Assembly: GCA_030490835.1 (NCBI GenBank)
Contig: CM059971.1
Location: 52,004,012 to 52,068,011 of the forward strand
DNA length: 64,000 bases
Direction: 5' to 3'
Origin: Annona cherimola
Lineage: Eukaryota > Streptophyta > Magnoliopsida > Magnoliales > Annonaceae
Shown: positions 25,006-35,659 of the stretch, piece after piece
Numbering within the stretch: position 1 is the first letter of the stretch
Layout: every line of letters begins with the position of its first letter
The notes under the pieces: generated by a model
Told to the model about the DNA's origin: nothing
Database searches by the model: none
Seen by the model: the letters and a program-made list of their open reading frames with translations, nothing else
Position numbers and translations under genes: made by a program

Positions 25006-28005
25006 TATGTGGATGATAGATGGTTTTAGTTCTATAAGAGAGAATATCAAGTTAACTACTTACTACCAATATAGTCAATTGAATAGATTTGAATTCATAT
25101 CTAAAGAGTTAGTACTGAAAAACCGCGTACTGGCCCCCACAGTCGGACCGGCTGGAAGGTTTACTTCGAACACTGTATTGTATTCTAGTGATAGATTTCA
25201 TTTAGCTATAAATCCTGGATTCCTTAATGTTTGGTCAATTCCCTGTGCGAGATACTCATCTAAGGTTGAAGCTAATATCTCTGATGATAGTAAGATTTTA
25301 CTTTCTAAAGTAGAAGCTATGCTAGAAAATCAATATTCAAAGAATAAAGAGAAATCAAATACTTTTATGTATCAGGATAATGTTTTTAGCCTCTTGAAAG
25401 ATAAAAAGATGGATATAATCTGTTATAGTGCTAGTGCTAGTGCTAGTGCAGATTCATCTATTTTACGCAATTTGGAGGATATCCAAATGTAGATCGAAGA
25501 CATGACCTTGCATTTTAATGAACATAATACTTTTCAAAGTGCTTCGAACTTAATCAAGAAATTGATTATCAAGGATAAACATGAAACCGCAAAGGATTTT
25601 TTAAGGGAACATCTTAAAGAACATTCAAATAGGGAATTGCTCTATGAATTTGACCAGTATACTTTGGAGGCTATAACTCTTCATGTACTCGCTACTGTCT
25701 TTCACTACCAGCAGGATCTACTCGCAGTCAGGGTATCCACCCTAGTGGACCAACTCGATTCTTTTGTCCGGTTTCATGCATCCATGCAGAAGGCTCGAAG
25801 GGAGTCTATATCTCATACTTTGGCTATGCTCTCACATCAGGATCCATTGAAAGAGGAGGGTTCAGAAGTGATGCCCAAGAAAGAGAGGGCAAAGCCATCT
25901 ACTAAAAAAGACCGATACCAAATCGGTGCATGCCTACTGGATTTCTTATAGAATAGGGGGTTCATCGACTTATCAAAGGATTTAAACTTTGATAAAGTAC
26001 TCATGAAGAGTTCTGAAGGAAAGTATATCTACCAACTCAATTGGTATGCTGTTTGTGACTTCGATCTCTCACTGCTACCTATCAAGCTAAATCTACCTAT
26101 GGTGTGCGAGCCCATTCTATAGCATTCCAACTTGAAGGATAATAAGGAACCTTCAACCCTATCCGATTTGTCAAGAGGTTATTTGAGCGAACCCCCAAGA
26201 GACCTATATTATAATTGCTACCGTCTCTTAAGTTCCCATGACATCGACAATTATTATATTAAGATAAGAAAAGCAAAACATATAGATCTATGCAAGGTAA
26301 TGACATCGCTACAAAAACAACCGTTTGAAATCAATAGTGCGATGTTGTCCTATATAAAGGATTATCGGACACAGGTAGAGAAATTGGGACTTCTCATGCC
26401 TACCTTCCTAGCTAACATTAATGTAAGAGAAGCTTCGGACACTCTGAGACTGCTATACACAGAAGATTTATCTATTAAACTAGCCTCAGCCTACGAGGGC
26501 TATAGATTTTATCTATCGGCATTCCTTGACTTCCGGGGTCGGATCTACCCCTCTGGAGCCTTCCACTTCCATGAGCGTGATCTAGCTAGAAGCCTTATCG
26601 TATTTTTGGTACATGAGTTATCCCCTTGTAAAAAGGATCTTGATAAGGCTCGTGAAGTCTTGAGCTCCTCGATTCCCTTCCATTACCAGTCATTCAACTC
26701 TATAGAGTCATCCAAATAGTGGTTTAATGAGAATTTAGACAATGATCAATACCCAGATCCGGGTGATGATCGCTTCTTCCTCTTAGCTCAAAAAGCGAAA
26801 AATCCTTATCAGTTCATAGTTGCACTGCTCTCTTTCAAAAAAAGTAAATCAGATCCTACGATCTTCCCTGTGACCCAGGATGCCTCCGCGAGTGCATACC
26901 AATTAATGAGTTACTTTTTTTGAATGAGAAGATAACCCGACTCACCAATTTAATCCCGAGCTCAGATATGAGCATCCAAGATATTTACAGCGAAATAAGG
27001 GGGGAGCTCATTCAGTTCTTGGAAGGGAAATTGGATAAGATGACCTATGATTTTGGGAAAAAGCGCCTCACGCGTAAGCTTGTCAAGGCAATATTTATGC
27101 CCCTGATCTATGGTAAGACTGTCCATAGCTCAGGAAAAGATATTCATGCTACTCTCTCTCCGTTCATAAACATAAGTGAAAGCTGCGTTGAATTCTAGAG
27201 AGAGATATATCCGGATATGAGTATCCACATGGATCTCATCAGCAGTATAGGTTGGTACGTATCAACACGGAATTTACCTATAAGTTATAGTACCGAATAC
27301 TTTACAACGGTACAAGACTATATGTGCACTAAACCAGTAAATATCTAGATCTATGATCATTTGCAAAAGAAAAGACGTAAGGTGACTCTGAGAATACCAA
27401 TGATGATGCGGGATTGGCGCAAGACGAAGGTGGCAACCTTCGTGAACTTCATCCATTAGAAGGATGCCCATATTGCGATGAAAGTGATATTAGAGCTCGT
27501 TAATACAGGTGCACCAGTCTATACGATGCATGATAACTTTATCACACCAGATCTTTACGCTAGAAGGGTCCCACCCCTCTATAACAAAGTATTTAGTGAA
27601 TTCGGTCCTCCACTCGAGTTCATAAACAAACTAATCTTATGCAACCTCGTAAAGGATGACAGTCCATCTGACATCCCCGGTCAAAGTAACCCACTATTAG
27701 ACTTAGATGATGATCTATTAAACCAAAATCCTAAATATTATATTCACCCACTACCCGATTACTTCCTGAAGGAGCTCTTATAGAAGAGCATGCCAACATC
27801 CTTAAACAAGGCGGATACTGAAAAATGGGAGATGCGGATCTCGGAAACATTATTGTTGTATAAACAATATATTACAACAGTGTGCGAGCTCACCGATAGA
27901 GTGAAGCTCTCGCCCTGTCGGTCACATCATACTCAGAAGTGGTATAATTTCATATTGCAACTCCTTACTAGTGATCATGATCATCTTTACAGCGTGCACT
28001 ACTAA
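25006..28005 (+). pseudogene. Phage-type single-subunit RNA polymerase of a mitochondrial linear plasmid
   Basis: About 1,000 codons resembling T7-like DNA-dependent RNA polymerases of the linear-plasmid group. Visible landmarks: SDLSRGYLSEP and LLSSHDIDNYYI (26150-26270); FLDFRGRIYPSG (26525-26560); motif A with the catalytic Asp in PVTQDASASAYQLMSY (about 26868-26915); motif B with Lys and Tyr in RKLVKAIFMPLIYGKT (27070-27120); motif C with the second Asp in TMHDNFITP (27523-27549). The C-terminus is YSVHY then TAA at 28003. All four classical catalytic residues are present. It is inactive: eight in-frame TAG codons (25490, 25949, 26120, 26717, 27196, 27346, 27457, 27781) and one frameshift in a T run (about 26914-26920). 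Such enzymes transcribe linear mitochondrial plasmids; this copy sits in repeat-rich nuclear DNA. Confidence 0.88.
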
Positions 28006-29029
28006 GCGCATTCTCTTATGGGTTTCTCGTTGCATGTACTTTAAGCAGTACCCCCTCCTGAGAAAACATATAAGAGCTGGTTGCCTTATATGGCGAGGCA
28101 CCCCTTCTCGGGGCGGGGAGAAGTCTGTGGGTCTTTTTGACTCTAGGAAGGATCTAGTTCTATCTTTCAATATCCCTAGAAGTACCGTGGTTCAGTTAGG
28201 GTTTTCATCCTATTTATTATGCTACCGCATCGTCATCCTATGTAACCTCGAAGGAGAGCTAAGGATGCCCCAGTGGGTATCCTCAGTGATATATGGCTAT
28301 CATGCGGGCCGGTGTACTTATCCTTCCTTCCATGCATTCATGGGCGGTTTTATCGTGTTATTAGTCAATCGAGTAGGGAGACTAAGGGTAAACTATTACC
28401 TAAAGGGGAAGTAAGTGCAGGGATGCCCTAGTCAGGCAGCCCGAGCGCAGCTTCCTAGCTTTCAAGGCCGGCTCTGTCGGCTTAGTATCTATAGGGCGGC
28501 TCCGTCGGCTTAGTATCTATATTCAGTTGCTAATTTGTCCGGGTCTATTTCTCCCTCTACTGCTGTCCTTGCTTACTCAAAGGGTGCTAAAAAATGAAAG
28601 CTGGAACTGAGAAAAAGCGTTGCTGACTGAGAAAGTAAGGAATGTAATGTGAGAGCTACGGCCGCAGGGCTAGGAATCCGGTTCCGGCCGTTGCTAGCGT
28701 CAATCGATAGACTATTCGCTAGGGAGCCCCACTCAGGGCTCCTACGCTCCCCCTTCGGTGTCATAGTCAACTATTTGAAGTACTATCCCCATCAAATGGG
28801 GGTTATAAACTATACATATCGCTAAGCGGGTAATAATCGTCTTCGCAACTGGGATCATGTCCCTAATGCTTTTTATTGGACTTATCCAAAGTGCATTTTA
28901 GGAACTCTGTGGGGGAATAGTCTTTTTGTGCGAAGAATAGTCTGTCTCGTAATGATATCCACAAGATTGACTAATGCGCTCGGGATCCCCGACTAGGGGA
29001 CCCCTCTCTAGCCTTTAGGATAGCAGTCT
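28006..29029. other. Plasmid or mitochondrial-like tail, non-coding
   Basis: No confident gene is seen. Base composition is more balanced than its surroundings. It holds hairpins of the kind common in plant mitochondrial DNA: GGAGCCCCACTCAGGGCTCC near 28722, GCACCCCTTCTCGGGGC near 28099, and a GATCCCCGACTAGGGGACCC dyad near 28984. A near-perfect tandem pair GGCTCYGTCGGCTTAGTATC lies near 28473 and 28499. A 147-codon open frame (27971-28414) overlaps the polymerase end and has no recognised domain. The right junction with the antisense PMD gene is near 29030. Confidence 0.5.
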
Positions 29030-31307
29030 AGTCTAAGAATCAACCTTTTCAACAGCTAACCCCCATAAAGTTTTCTTAATGGGTTTGGTGTCAAGACGAA
29101 TATACTCTTTTCCTTCTGCAACCCAATCGGTGCAATGAAAACTACACCCAACAATCCTAGGGTAGGCCTTGAAAGAGTCAATAAATTGAACAAAGTGGGC
29201 TTTAGTCTCCACATCAGGTTCTTTAGAGCGTCTTACTTCAAAAGGCATCACCAATCCTAATTCCCCCCAGCTGGTGGATAAGTCCCAAAATCGAGATTTG
29301 GGTGCAGCTTGCTTAACGACCTTCACCGTGCATATGCCATACCAATGTACATAGTCTTGGGTAGCTCGGACCCGGCGATCAAATGAAGAGAATTTAAGCT
29401 CGCAGGAAAACTTAACTCCCTCAAAACGAGAGCATACAACAAGCCAATGAAGAGGTTCAATACCAACCTCCCTCTAATACCTTGGGATACGAGGAGGATA
29501 TGCAGGAACATCCTGATCAAAGCCAAACTGATGCACAAACCGATGAGGATAAGAAGGCTCGACTTCAAAACAAGGACCATCCATGCAAGCCAGGAGACTC
29601 GGTTGAAGCGACAATGTGAAGTCCTTCTCATTAAGCGTCAAACTCTTCAGACTACAATTTGGTTGACCACTCGCAGGGGGCAACCATATGGAAGAACCTC
29701 TTTTCAAAATAGCTAGTTCGGATAAGGAGATCAATCATCTCCTCAAAATTATAACTGGTCAAATTTCGCCTTGTAAATTTCTTCAAAATTAGGCCTTGAG
29801 ATGGAAATTGGGTGACTTCCTTGACTTCATAATTTTTTAAGAAATAGAACCCAAGCCATACAATAAGAAAATGAACCGAGAAATATGAAATAGCACTCCC
29901 TGGGCCTTTCTCATTATATATGATCTAATTTAGGCCTTTATAAATATCACACAGCACTCGAGGTGCCAAGGTAAAGCGCCTGCCTTGAGCCATCTCACGA
30001 GCAACATAAAGGTAAGACAATTTCATAAGACCATAGGCCAAGGAAGAAGGACAGATAACTACGGAAACCCAAAGCCACATAAAAAGAGCAAGCTCGACCT
30101 CTGGTTGTACCCGTTGTAGATGCTCAAGAGGAAGCCATAAACCGCCTTGCGCCCTAGCCCGAAACTCAATAATATTGGAGGGCTAGTCATCACTAGGCAC
30201 TTCCGAGTCAGAGATTCTTGAAAATAATACCACCCACTCTTGGGCAGTGAATTTCTCCTTCTTGTTGGTCTGATAAAGCTCATCAATAAGATCCATAACC
30301 TTTAGAGCTATTTGGTTCTTGTTAAAAATGGAGTTTGGAGGGGTACACTCATCAAAAGGCACTCCACATATCCCCTTCAGGTCCCACAGGGTAATGCTCA
30401 TTTCCCTAAATGGAAATATGAAAGAATTAGTTGTCGATGACTAGAAGCTGACAAAAGCATTAATAAAGTTGATATTCTTTCATGCCAGCACCCTTGAGTA
30501 CCTCCTCGTGATGGGAAACCAATATTGTCCCCATTGATCAAAGCCGGGGATATCACCTAAGAAACCACGATAAATATTCGCACCCTCCTTACATTTGAAG
30601 GAACAGTCTTCTAATTCCTTTTGCAACCAGTGAGGCGTCGCCATGATGAAATTATGGGGATTACCCAATGCTCTGGTCGGGAGCAAAAAATAACCCAAAA
30701 AAGTTTTACGAGGGTCAGTTGCAACAACACCCTTCTCAAAAATATAACCCTCCTAGCAGTCCAAGCGCTCAGTGAAAATTTTCTCTGGGATCATGAAAAT
30801 CCGAGTGGAACGACCAGAAATGTCTTCCATAAGATGACAGCGCATGGGGCTAAAGTGAGAAAGCCCCCGTGAACATTGAAAGTGTTCACAACTTGCCAAG
30901 GTAGGATACCATCCAAAATAAGAAGCGCAGCCTCCACAAGGGCGACCAAAAAAGAGATCATATTTATTATCGCTTTGAGGATTTTTCTTTGGAGCACGCT
31001 GCCTATTCTTAGATGTCATTCTATCCTTTAAGAAATTCTTCTCAGCAAATTCTTTCTTCTTTGATGAAGATTTTTGCCTTCTAAACCCCTCATCAGTATA
31101 TTGATCAGGAATCTTGTGTTTCTTCATAAGGAGAGGCAACACTGGGGGCACCATTGTTTAGACTGCCTCAGAAGAAAGAGTCGCGATATCTTTTGACTTT
31201 TCCAAAGAAGAACGCCGCATTCTCACTACTGACCTCTCTCTGGGTGAAAGAATAGGGAATTTAGGAGAAGAATGATCAGATCTTGCCTCTCGTGATTTTG
31301 AAGCCAT
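29030..31307 (-). pseudogene. Antisense plant mobile domain (PMD) gene, 5' part
   Basis: Read on the minus strand from ATG 31307 (MASKSREARSDHSSPKF). A basic N-terminus is followed by a PMD-like domain: TPHWLQKELEDCSF, then SITLWDLKGICGVPFDE (about 30400-30345), LAPRVLCDIYKGLN (about 29980-29940), and the C-terminal signature YPHRFVHQFGFDQDVP (about 29560-29510), then RATQDYVHWYG. A last exon-like stretch runs to AVEKVDS at 29033. In-frame stops (for example near 31146 and 30750) and small frameshifts make it a pseudogene. The PMD is shared by host proteins such as MAIL/MAIN and by several plant transposon ORFs. Position antisense and downstream of a Tat integrase fits the extra antisense ORF known in Tat elements. 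Its 3' exons are at 9868-11756. Confidence 0.75.
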
Positions 31308-31963
31308 TATCTGCACAATGAAAGAAAGAGCATTGTAAAAAGAGAGAGAGAGAGAAAAAAGAAGAAGAAGAAGAAACAAAATAAAAAAAACAACAAAAAA
31401 AACAAAACAAAACACAAAAAAAGAAGAAAGAAAAAAAAAAGATTTGCAGTAAAATATCATAGAGCCTCCTAACTATGATTCATGAATTTCAAAATATTTT
31501 ACCAAGACACCTTAAGTCTATGGTCATCTGTGATTAAATAGCAAAAAGGAACAAAAAAAAAGAAAAAAATCTTAACCCACGACAAGACCAAAAATCCAAA
31601 CCATCAAGGCCCCAGGTGGGATTTGGTGAGTCTAGATCAAGTATGGTACACTTATTCTCGCAAAAAAAATAAATTAAATTAAAAATAAAATAATAAATAC
31701 TAAATAATAAAATAATAAAAATTAAAAATTAAAATAATAATAAAATATAATAAATAAATAAATATATATACATATATTTGAAAAATGGGTAGTAATCACT
31801 CAAGGCCACAACAAGCTGAAGAAGAAAAGAAGAAATGAGAGTACCAAGAAAATCAAGAAGTTACTTCAAGAAAACCAAAAACAGATGGTTGATGACAAAG
31901 AAAATAAAAAAGGTGAGAGTCTAAGGAGCACTGATGGCTCAGACGCAAGAAGCTTAGGGAATG
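31308..31963 (-). other. Leader of the antisense PMD gene
   Basis: No ORF is supported. On the minus strand the segment just before the start codon (31320-31440) is CT-rich, typical of a plant 5' UTR or intron end. Segment 31660-31770 is an AT-rich low-complexity run (ATAATAAATA-like). Confidence 0.4.
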
Positions 31964-31971
31964 TATTTATA
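31964..31971 (-). promoter_or_regulatory. TATA box of the antisense PMD gene
   Basis: TATAAATA on the minus strand, about 660 bp upstream of the presumed start codon. It is the only canonical TATA box seen between the gene start and the adjacent MITE, which ends ten bases further upstream. Confidence 0.45.
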
Positions 31972-31980
31972 AGCGAGCTA

Positions 31981-32270
31981 GGGTGTGTTTGTTTAGGGCA
32001 AAAAAGTGTCAACTAAAACTTTTCAATATAAAACTTTTCACTCTCCATAATTATTCTATTTTTTAATTTTTTTTTACATTTTTCTATACAAACTACCCTA
32101 CTTTTCAATCATTTTTACACAACTATCCATACAACTAACCTATCTATTTTAACTTTATTCTCTTTACTCTTCATCATTACTCCTATTATATCACATCACT
32201 TTCTATTGATTTGACAACTTCTACTCCAAAAACTTTTCATCAAAAGTTTTACCTCCAACCAAACACACCC
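31981..32270. mobile_element. Tourist-like MITE (290 bp)
   Basis: Terminal inverted repeats GGGTGTGTTTGKTT (11 bases perfect, then one mismatch) at both ends, flanked by the 3-bp duplication CTA (31978-31980 and 32271-32273). The interior is AT-rich and has no ORF. Three-base TSDs and a GGG...TTTGG start fit the PIF/Harbinger-derived Tourist group, although the TSD is CTA rather than the usual TWA. It inserted next to the TATA box of the antisense gene. Confidence 0.85.
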
Positions 32271-32655
32271 CTAGTCAAGGATTCTAACTGCGGAACCGGA
32301 CCCATCTGCAAAAATCCCTTCGCGCGGAACTGCAAGGCCTCCCGCTAAAGACAAGTTTAGAAAGATCGATAGCTTGAAGCATTGAATAAGCTCAGTTTTT
32401 TTTCTTTTATTTATTCAGCCGAAGAGGAAGTCGTCTCTATCAATGTTACATTCTGGGAAAATAGCTTACAAAAGAAGACAAAATCATTGAAGCAAAAGGT
32501 GGTCAAAAGCTGCACATCTCCTGCAAATACTTTTGCCTTTGCATCAAGTGTCAGCAATGAGAAAGCTCGTCTCACGAGAGTTCATCACAAGCAAATAAGG
32601 TCATGGGACCCCATGCAATTTCAAAAAACATGCTTCCTAAGCTCAACACGATTTT
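32271..32655. other. Spacer between antisense gene and polypurine tract
   Basis: No gene or repeat is recognised. One 91-codon open frame (32382-32657) has no known motif. Confidence 0.4.
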
Positions 32656-32664
32656 GAAAGGGGG
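32656..32664 (+). promoter_or_regulatory. Putative polypurine tract of the Tat element
   Basis: GAAAGGGGG, followed by CATT and then TGATTGGGG at 32669. A run of this kind before a TG is what is expected at the 3' LTR boundary of a Tat-type element whose pol lies on the same strand upstream. Confidence 0.5.
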
Positions 32665-33365
32665 CATTTGATTGGGGAAAGGTGGACCCCACTTTTAAAA
32701 TATACAAATTACATTATTTTTACATCAATGGCCAGGATTACAATAAAAAAGAGTCTACTCAATCATCATGGCCCTCTGGTTCGTGCTTGCCATGAGGCAG
32801 ACCGGATATATAAGAAGATGACAGAGATTCACAGCAGCAATGGCGACAGTGGCGTTGAAAGGAGCAGAAGGCTATAGGGCGGTGGCCAACATCCAAAAAC
32901 CGTGGCACGCAAAAGGGCTCCGAGACAGGCCTAGCGATCAACAGGGCACTGGCTAGAGGCAGTTGATATAAAAACAAGGGGGTCAGCGACAAGGGCTGGA
33001 CCCGTTTGGCTAGTAGTTATAATGATGAAACAGCCAACAAATGAAATAAAAAAAAGGAGGTGAAGAGAGCGCTAGAAGGCAGCAAAGGAGACCTGAATGC
33101 TGGAGAGAGAGGCACAAGATCTTTCCCTTTCTATTAGAAAGATTGAGGAAATAGAGCTTCGGCACTTTAGAAATTGATAAAAAAAATCTGCCTAGGCTTC
33201 CTCCTCATATTCACAGCGAAACAAAATCAAGAAACCGAAAGGAGAGAAGAAGAGAAAAGGTGGATAAACGAAAAAAAACTATGTAGAATTTCGAACCTTC
33301 CCATCCTTCTTCTCATCGAAGGCCTGCAAAACCCTCCTCTGTCCTCCCCTTCAAGACAAAAAATA

Positions 33366-33782
33366 TGAGAAATCTCTACCTGATTGGGAAGAAGCTGGGC
33401 TAGAGGCAGTTTGGCACCACCAACCAATGCACTGAAAAATCTACGGGCAATCTTTATGCTTGCAAGAGCATCCGCAAGAGGAAGCTCATCTGCGCGGAAG
33501 ATTATGAAGATGTTTGGAGAGAGATCTAGATAATGCAACATCTTTCCGAACACCCCAACGTCGTCCAGATCAGGGGAGCTTATGAGGATTCTGTGTTCGT
33601 GAACTTAGTCATGGAGGTCTGTGCTGGTGGAGAGCTCTTTAATAGGATCGTGAAGAAGGGGTATTTCACCAAGCGACAGGCGGCCCAGTTGATCAAGACG
33701 ATCATCGACGTCGTGGAAGCTTGCGACTCACTTGGGGTGATGCATAAAGACCTCAAGCCAGAGGACTTCTTATTCGTGAGCA
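33366..33782 (+). pseudogene. Calcium-dependent protein kinase (CDPK) fragment, N-lobe to catalytic loop
   Basis: The kinase domain begins MRNLYLIGKKLG, stop, RQFGTT (glycine loop, with a TAG where CDPKs have Gln). Then come [11 protein letters not shown] with the ATP-binding Lys, [10 protein letters not shown], another [28 protein letters not shown] and [13 protein letters not shown]. The usual HRDLKPEN has become HKDLKPED. The activation segment (DFG), C-lobe and EF hands are missing. The fragment is collinear with the first exon of plant CDPKs and ends abruptly where U-box sequence begins. It is a dead gene fragment, probably captured by a transposon. Confidence 0.88.
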
Positions 33783-34060
33783 GAAGCGGAGCGAGATGTT
33801 GACGCGGCGGAAAGCTGCTACGATGCGCCGAGGATGTTCCTCTTCTCGATTTTGCATAAGGTTATGAGACAACCATATGTGGCAGTGGATGGCTTCTTGT
33901 ACGAGCTAGAGTTGATCGAGGAATGGCTAGGGAGCGGCCACGATACATCACCCATGACTAACCTCAGGCTCAAAAACAGGCTACTCACGCCCAATCATAC
34001 TCTCTGATCTCGCATACTCGAGTGGCAGAACAACAGATTGCGACTGTAGATACCATGGAT
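33783..34060 (+). pseudogene. U-box domain fragment of a plant PUB-type protein
   Basis: In the +1 frame relative to the kinase fragment: [12 protein letters not shown], then YDAPRMFLFSILHKVM, VAVDGFLYELELIEEWL, GHDTSPMTNLRLKN and LLTPNHTL, stop, SRILEWQ. This is the U-box fold of plant E3 ligases; the usual CPI is FSI here. The Asp/Glu-rich helix before it fits PUBs that place a kinase or coiled coil upstream. A stop interrupts it near 34005. It abuts the CDPK fragment without a visible spacer. Confidence 0.85.
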
Positions 34061-34814
34061 AGCTTTTCTACCAATTTCGGACTCCGAACTAAAGGGCGTT
34101 GATGGGACCATGGAAGTCGGTGACGATGACACTACTGTCGCTAAAGGATAAAGTCTCGGACATAAGGAGCATCATCTTTAAGGAAGACGATTATCACCAG
34201 CAAGTCGACCAGCCAAGAGAAGGGATCGACACGCACAGACGAAGCAAGATGTAAAGCTAAGATCTGAGAACGCCATGTCACAAAGAAGGGTGAGCTTAGA
34301 AAGGCCGGAAAGGGAAAACCAAGGAAATTACTAGAAAAACCAGCTGTCTAACACATGCAGTAAAATGACAAGCATTTGTCAGGACCGATGGCGAACGATC
34401 AATGCAAATAGCTGAGGCATCCTCATGCAAAGATGACACATGGCAAATATGGCTAACACGCACAGCAAAATCTACTGCTGAATTGGTGTTTCAAAAACAA
34501 AACGTGACACCTAAGGCAGACGCTGAACCGCACTATGCACGTCACCTTTTTTAGACTCCAATTCCGTGTCGGTAATATCTTGATATCCAAGTTTCACACC
34601 CGCGGAATTGCACCTCAAGTGCCTGTAAATAGAGGTGACACCTCCTCATTTGGATCACTCTTTAAGCTCTAAAACTTTCTACATTTAGCTTTCTTTTCCC
34701 TTTCCTTGAGCGCCCTTCAACCCAAAAAAAAACTCCTAAGACAAACACTCCCAACTCTTCCTCCCAACAGTTCTCAACCACTCTTTTAACTTTCTTTGAG
34801 CATTTTTCAAAAAA

Positions 34815-35065
34815 AAAAGTGTATATATATCTTAAAGGCCCTTAAAAATATATTATTTTCTAAACCAAAATATGTATATATATATATCTTAAAGTCCTTT
34901 AAAAATATATGTCATTTTTAAAAAAAATATATATATATCTTAAAGTCCTTCAAAAACATATATTTTATTTTCTAAAAATAAATAAATAAATATTTTAAAG
35001 GCCTTTAAAAACATATATATTATTATTTTCTAAATAAATAAATAATAATAATAAAAAATAAAAAA
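34815..35065. repeat. AT-rich tandem repeat, about four units of 55-62 bp
   Basis: Each unit reads TATATATCTTAAAG(G/T)CC, then TTAAAAA(C)ATATAT, then ATTTTCTAAA. Units start near 34816, 34876, 34931 and 34994. The last degrades into AATAAATA runs. No ORF is present. Confidence 0.8.
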
Positions 35066-35650
35066 TAAAATACATATATATACTTCTCCACAAGTAGATA
35101 CTACCCAAGTAGTGGGTTGAATGGATCCACGGAGTTAAGTATTTTCCTCCTTTTTTTGAAAATTATTTTCTAAAACTACTTTTCCCCACGTAGATACTCA
35201 CTGATTGATAGGTTGAATTACTACATAGGGATAATTATTTTTCCTCCTATTAAAAAAAACTTTTTTTTTTGCACAACCTGAACCTTGATGAAGTCACTGT
35301 GCTAATTGGTTGAGCTATTAGGACGGAGTCGTCAAATCCTACCTAGTTTTTTTGCTTCGAGCAATCAAATCATGATAGATCTAAATAGATCCCATCCCTG
35401 CTATTGCAAGGAGTCTTTATAACGGACCTATTGCTAGCACTTTGCCCTCAATTGTGGAATACATGTAATCCACGGGACCATTAATTACTAGCGACCAATG
35501 GATATGCAAATTCAAAAAGAGGGGGGAGTTACTTTGCATTGAGAAGTTATGAAAACTCTCTTCTTTATCTAGGATTGGAAATTTATAAATTCGTTGCGAT
35601 TTGTACACGTGTAAACTCTACATAGCTCACATATGAAAGCCATGACGAGT
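35066..35650. other. Unassigned, possible leader of another LTR element
   Basis: No gene is seen. ACTTTTCCCCACGTAGATACTC near 35180 echoes ACTTCTCCACAAGTAGATACTAC near 35081, a diverged ~100-bp direct repeat. GACGGAGTCGTCAAATCCTACC near 35323 resembles leader regions of large plant LTR elements as far as I recall, but this was not checked. Confidence 0.3.
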
Positions 35651-35659
35651 AATTTTTAT

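Larger units (their letters stand above)
32669..34800 (+). repeat. Putative 3' LTR region of the Tat element
   Basis: The start is inferred from the polypurine tract. Apart from the two host-gene fragments (33366-34060) no function is seen. 34560-34800 looks like an LTR R/U5 area: TGTAAATAGAGG (near 34625) could serve as a weak TATA, followed by CT-rich and ACTC-rich sequence. The right end and any matching 5' LTR are not visible, so the limits are uncertain. Confidence 0.3.

Noticed and set aside
27971..28414. 147-codon ORF overlapping the polymerase end
   Set aside because: It overlaps the polymerase C-terminus in another frame, shows no known motif, and has an overlapping open frame on the other strand. 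It is listed only as part of the plasmid tail.
28430..28560. tRNA or rRNA gene in the mitochondrial-like tail
   Set aside because: GC-rich hairpins were examined, but no cloverleaf with a CCA-side acceptor and T-loop pairing could be built by eye.
31660..31770. AT-rich matrix-attachment or origin-like element
   Set aside because: It is simple AATAAATA-type low complexity with no supporting signal.
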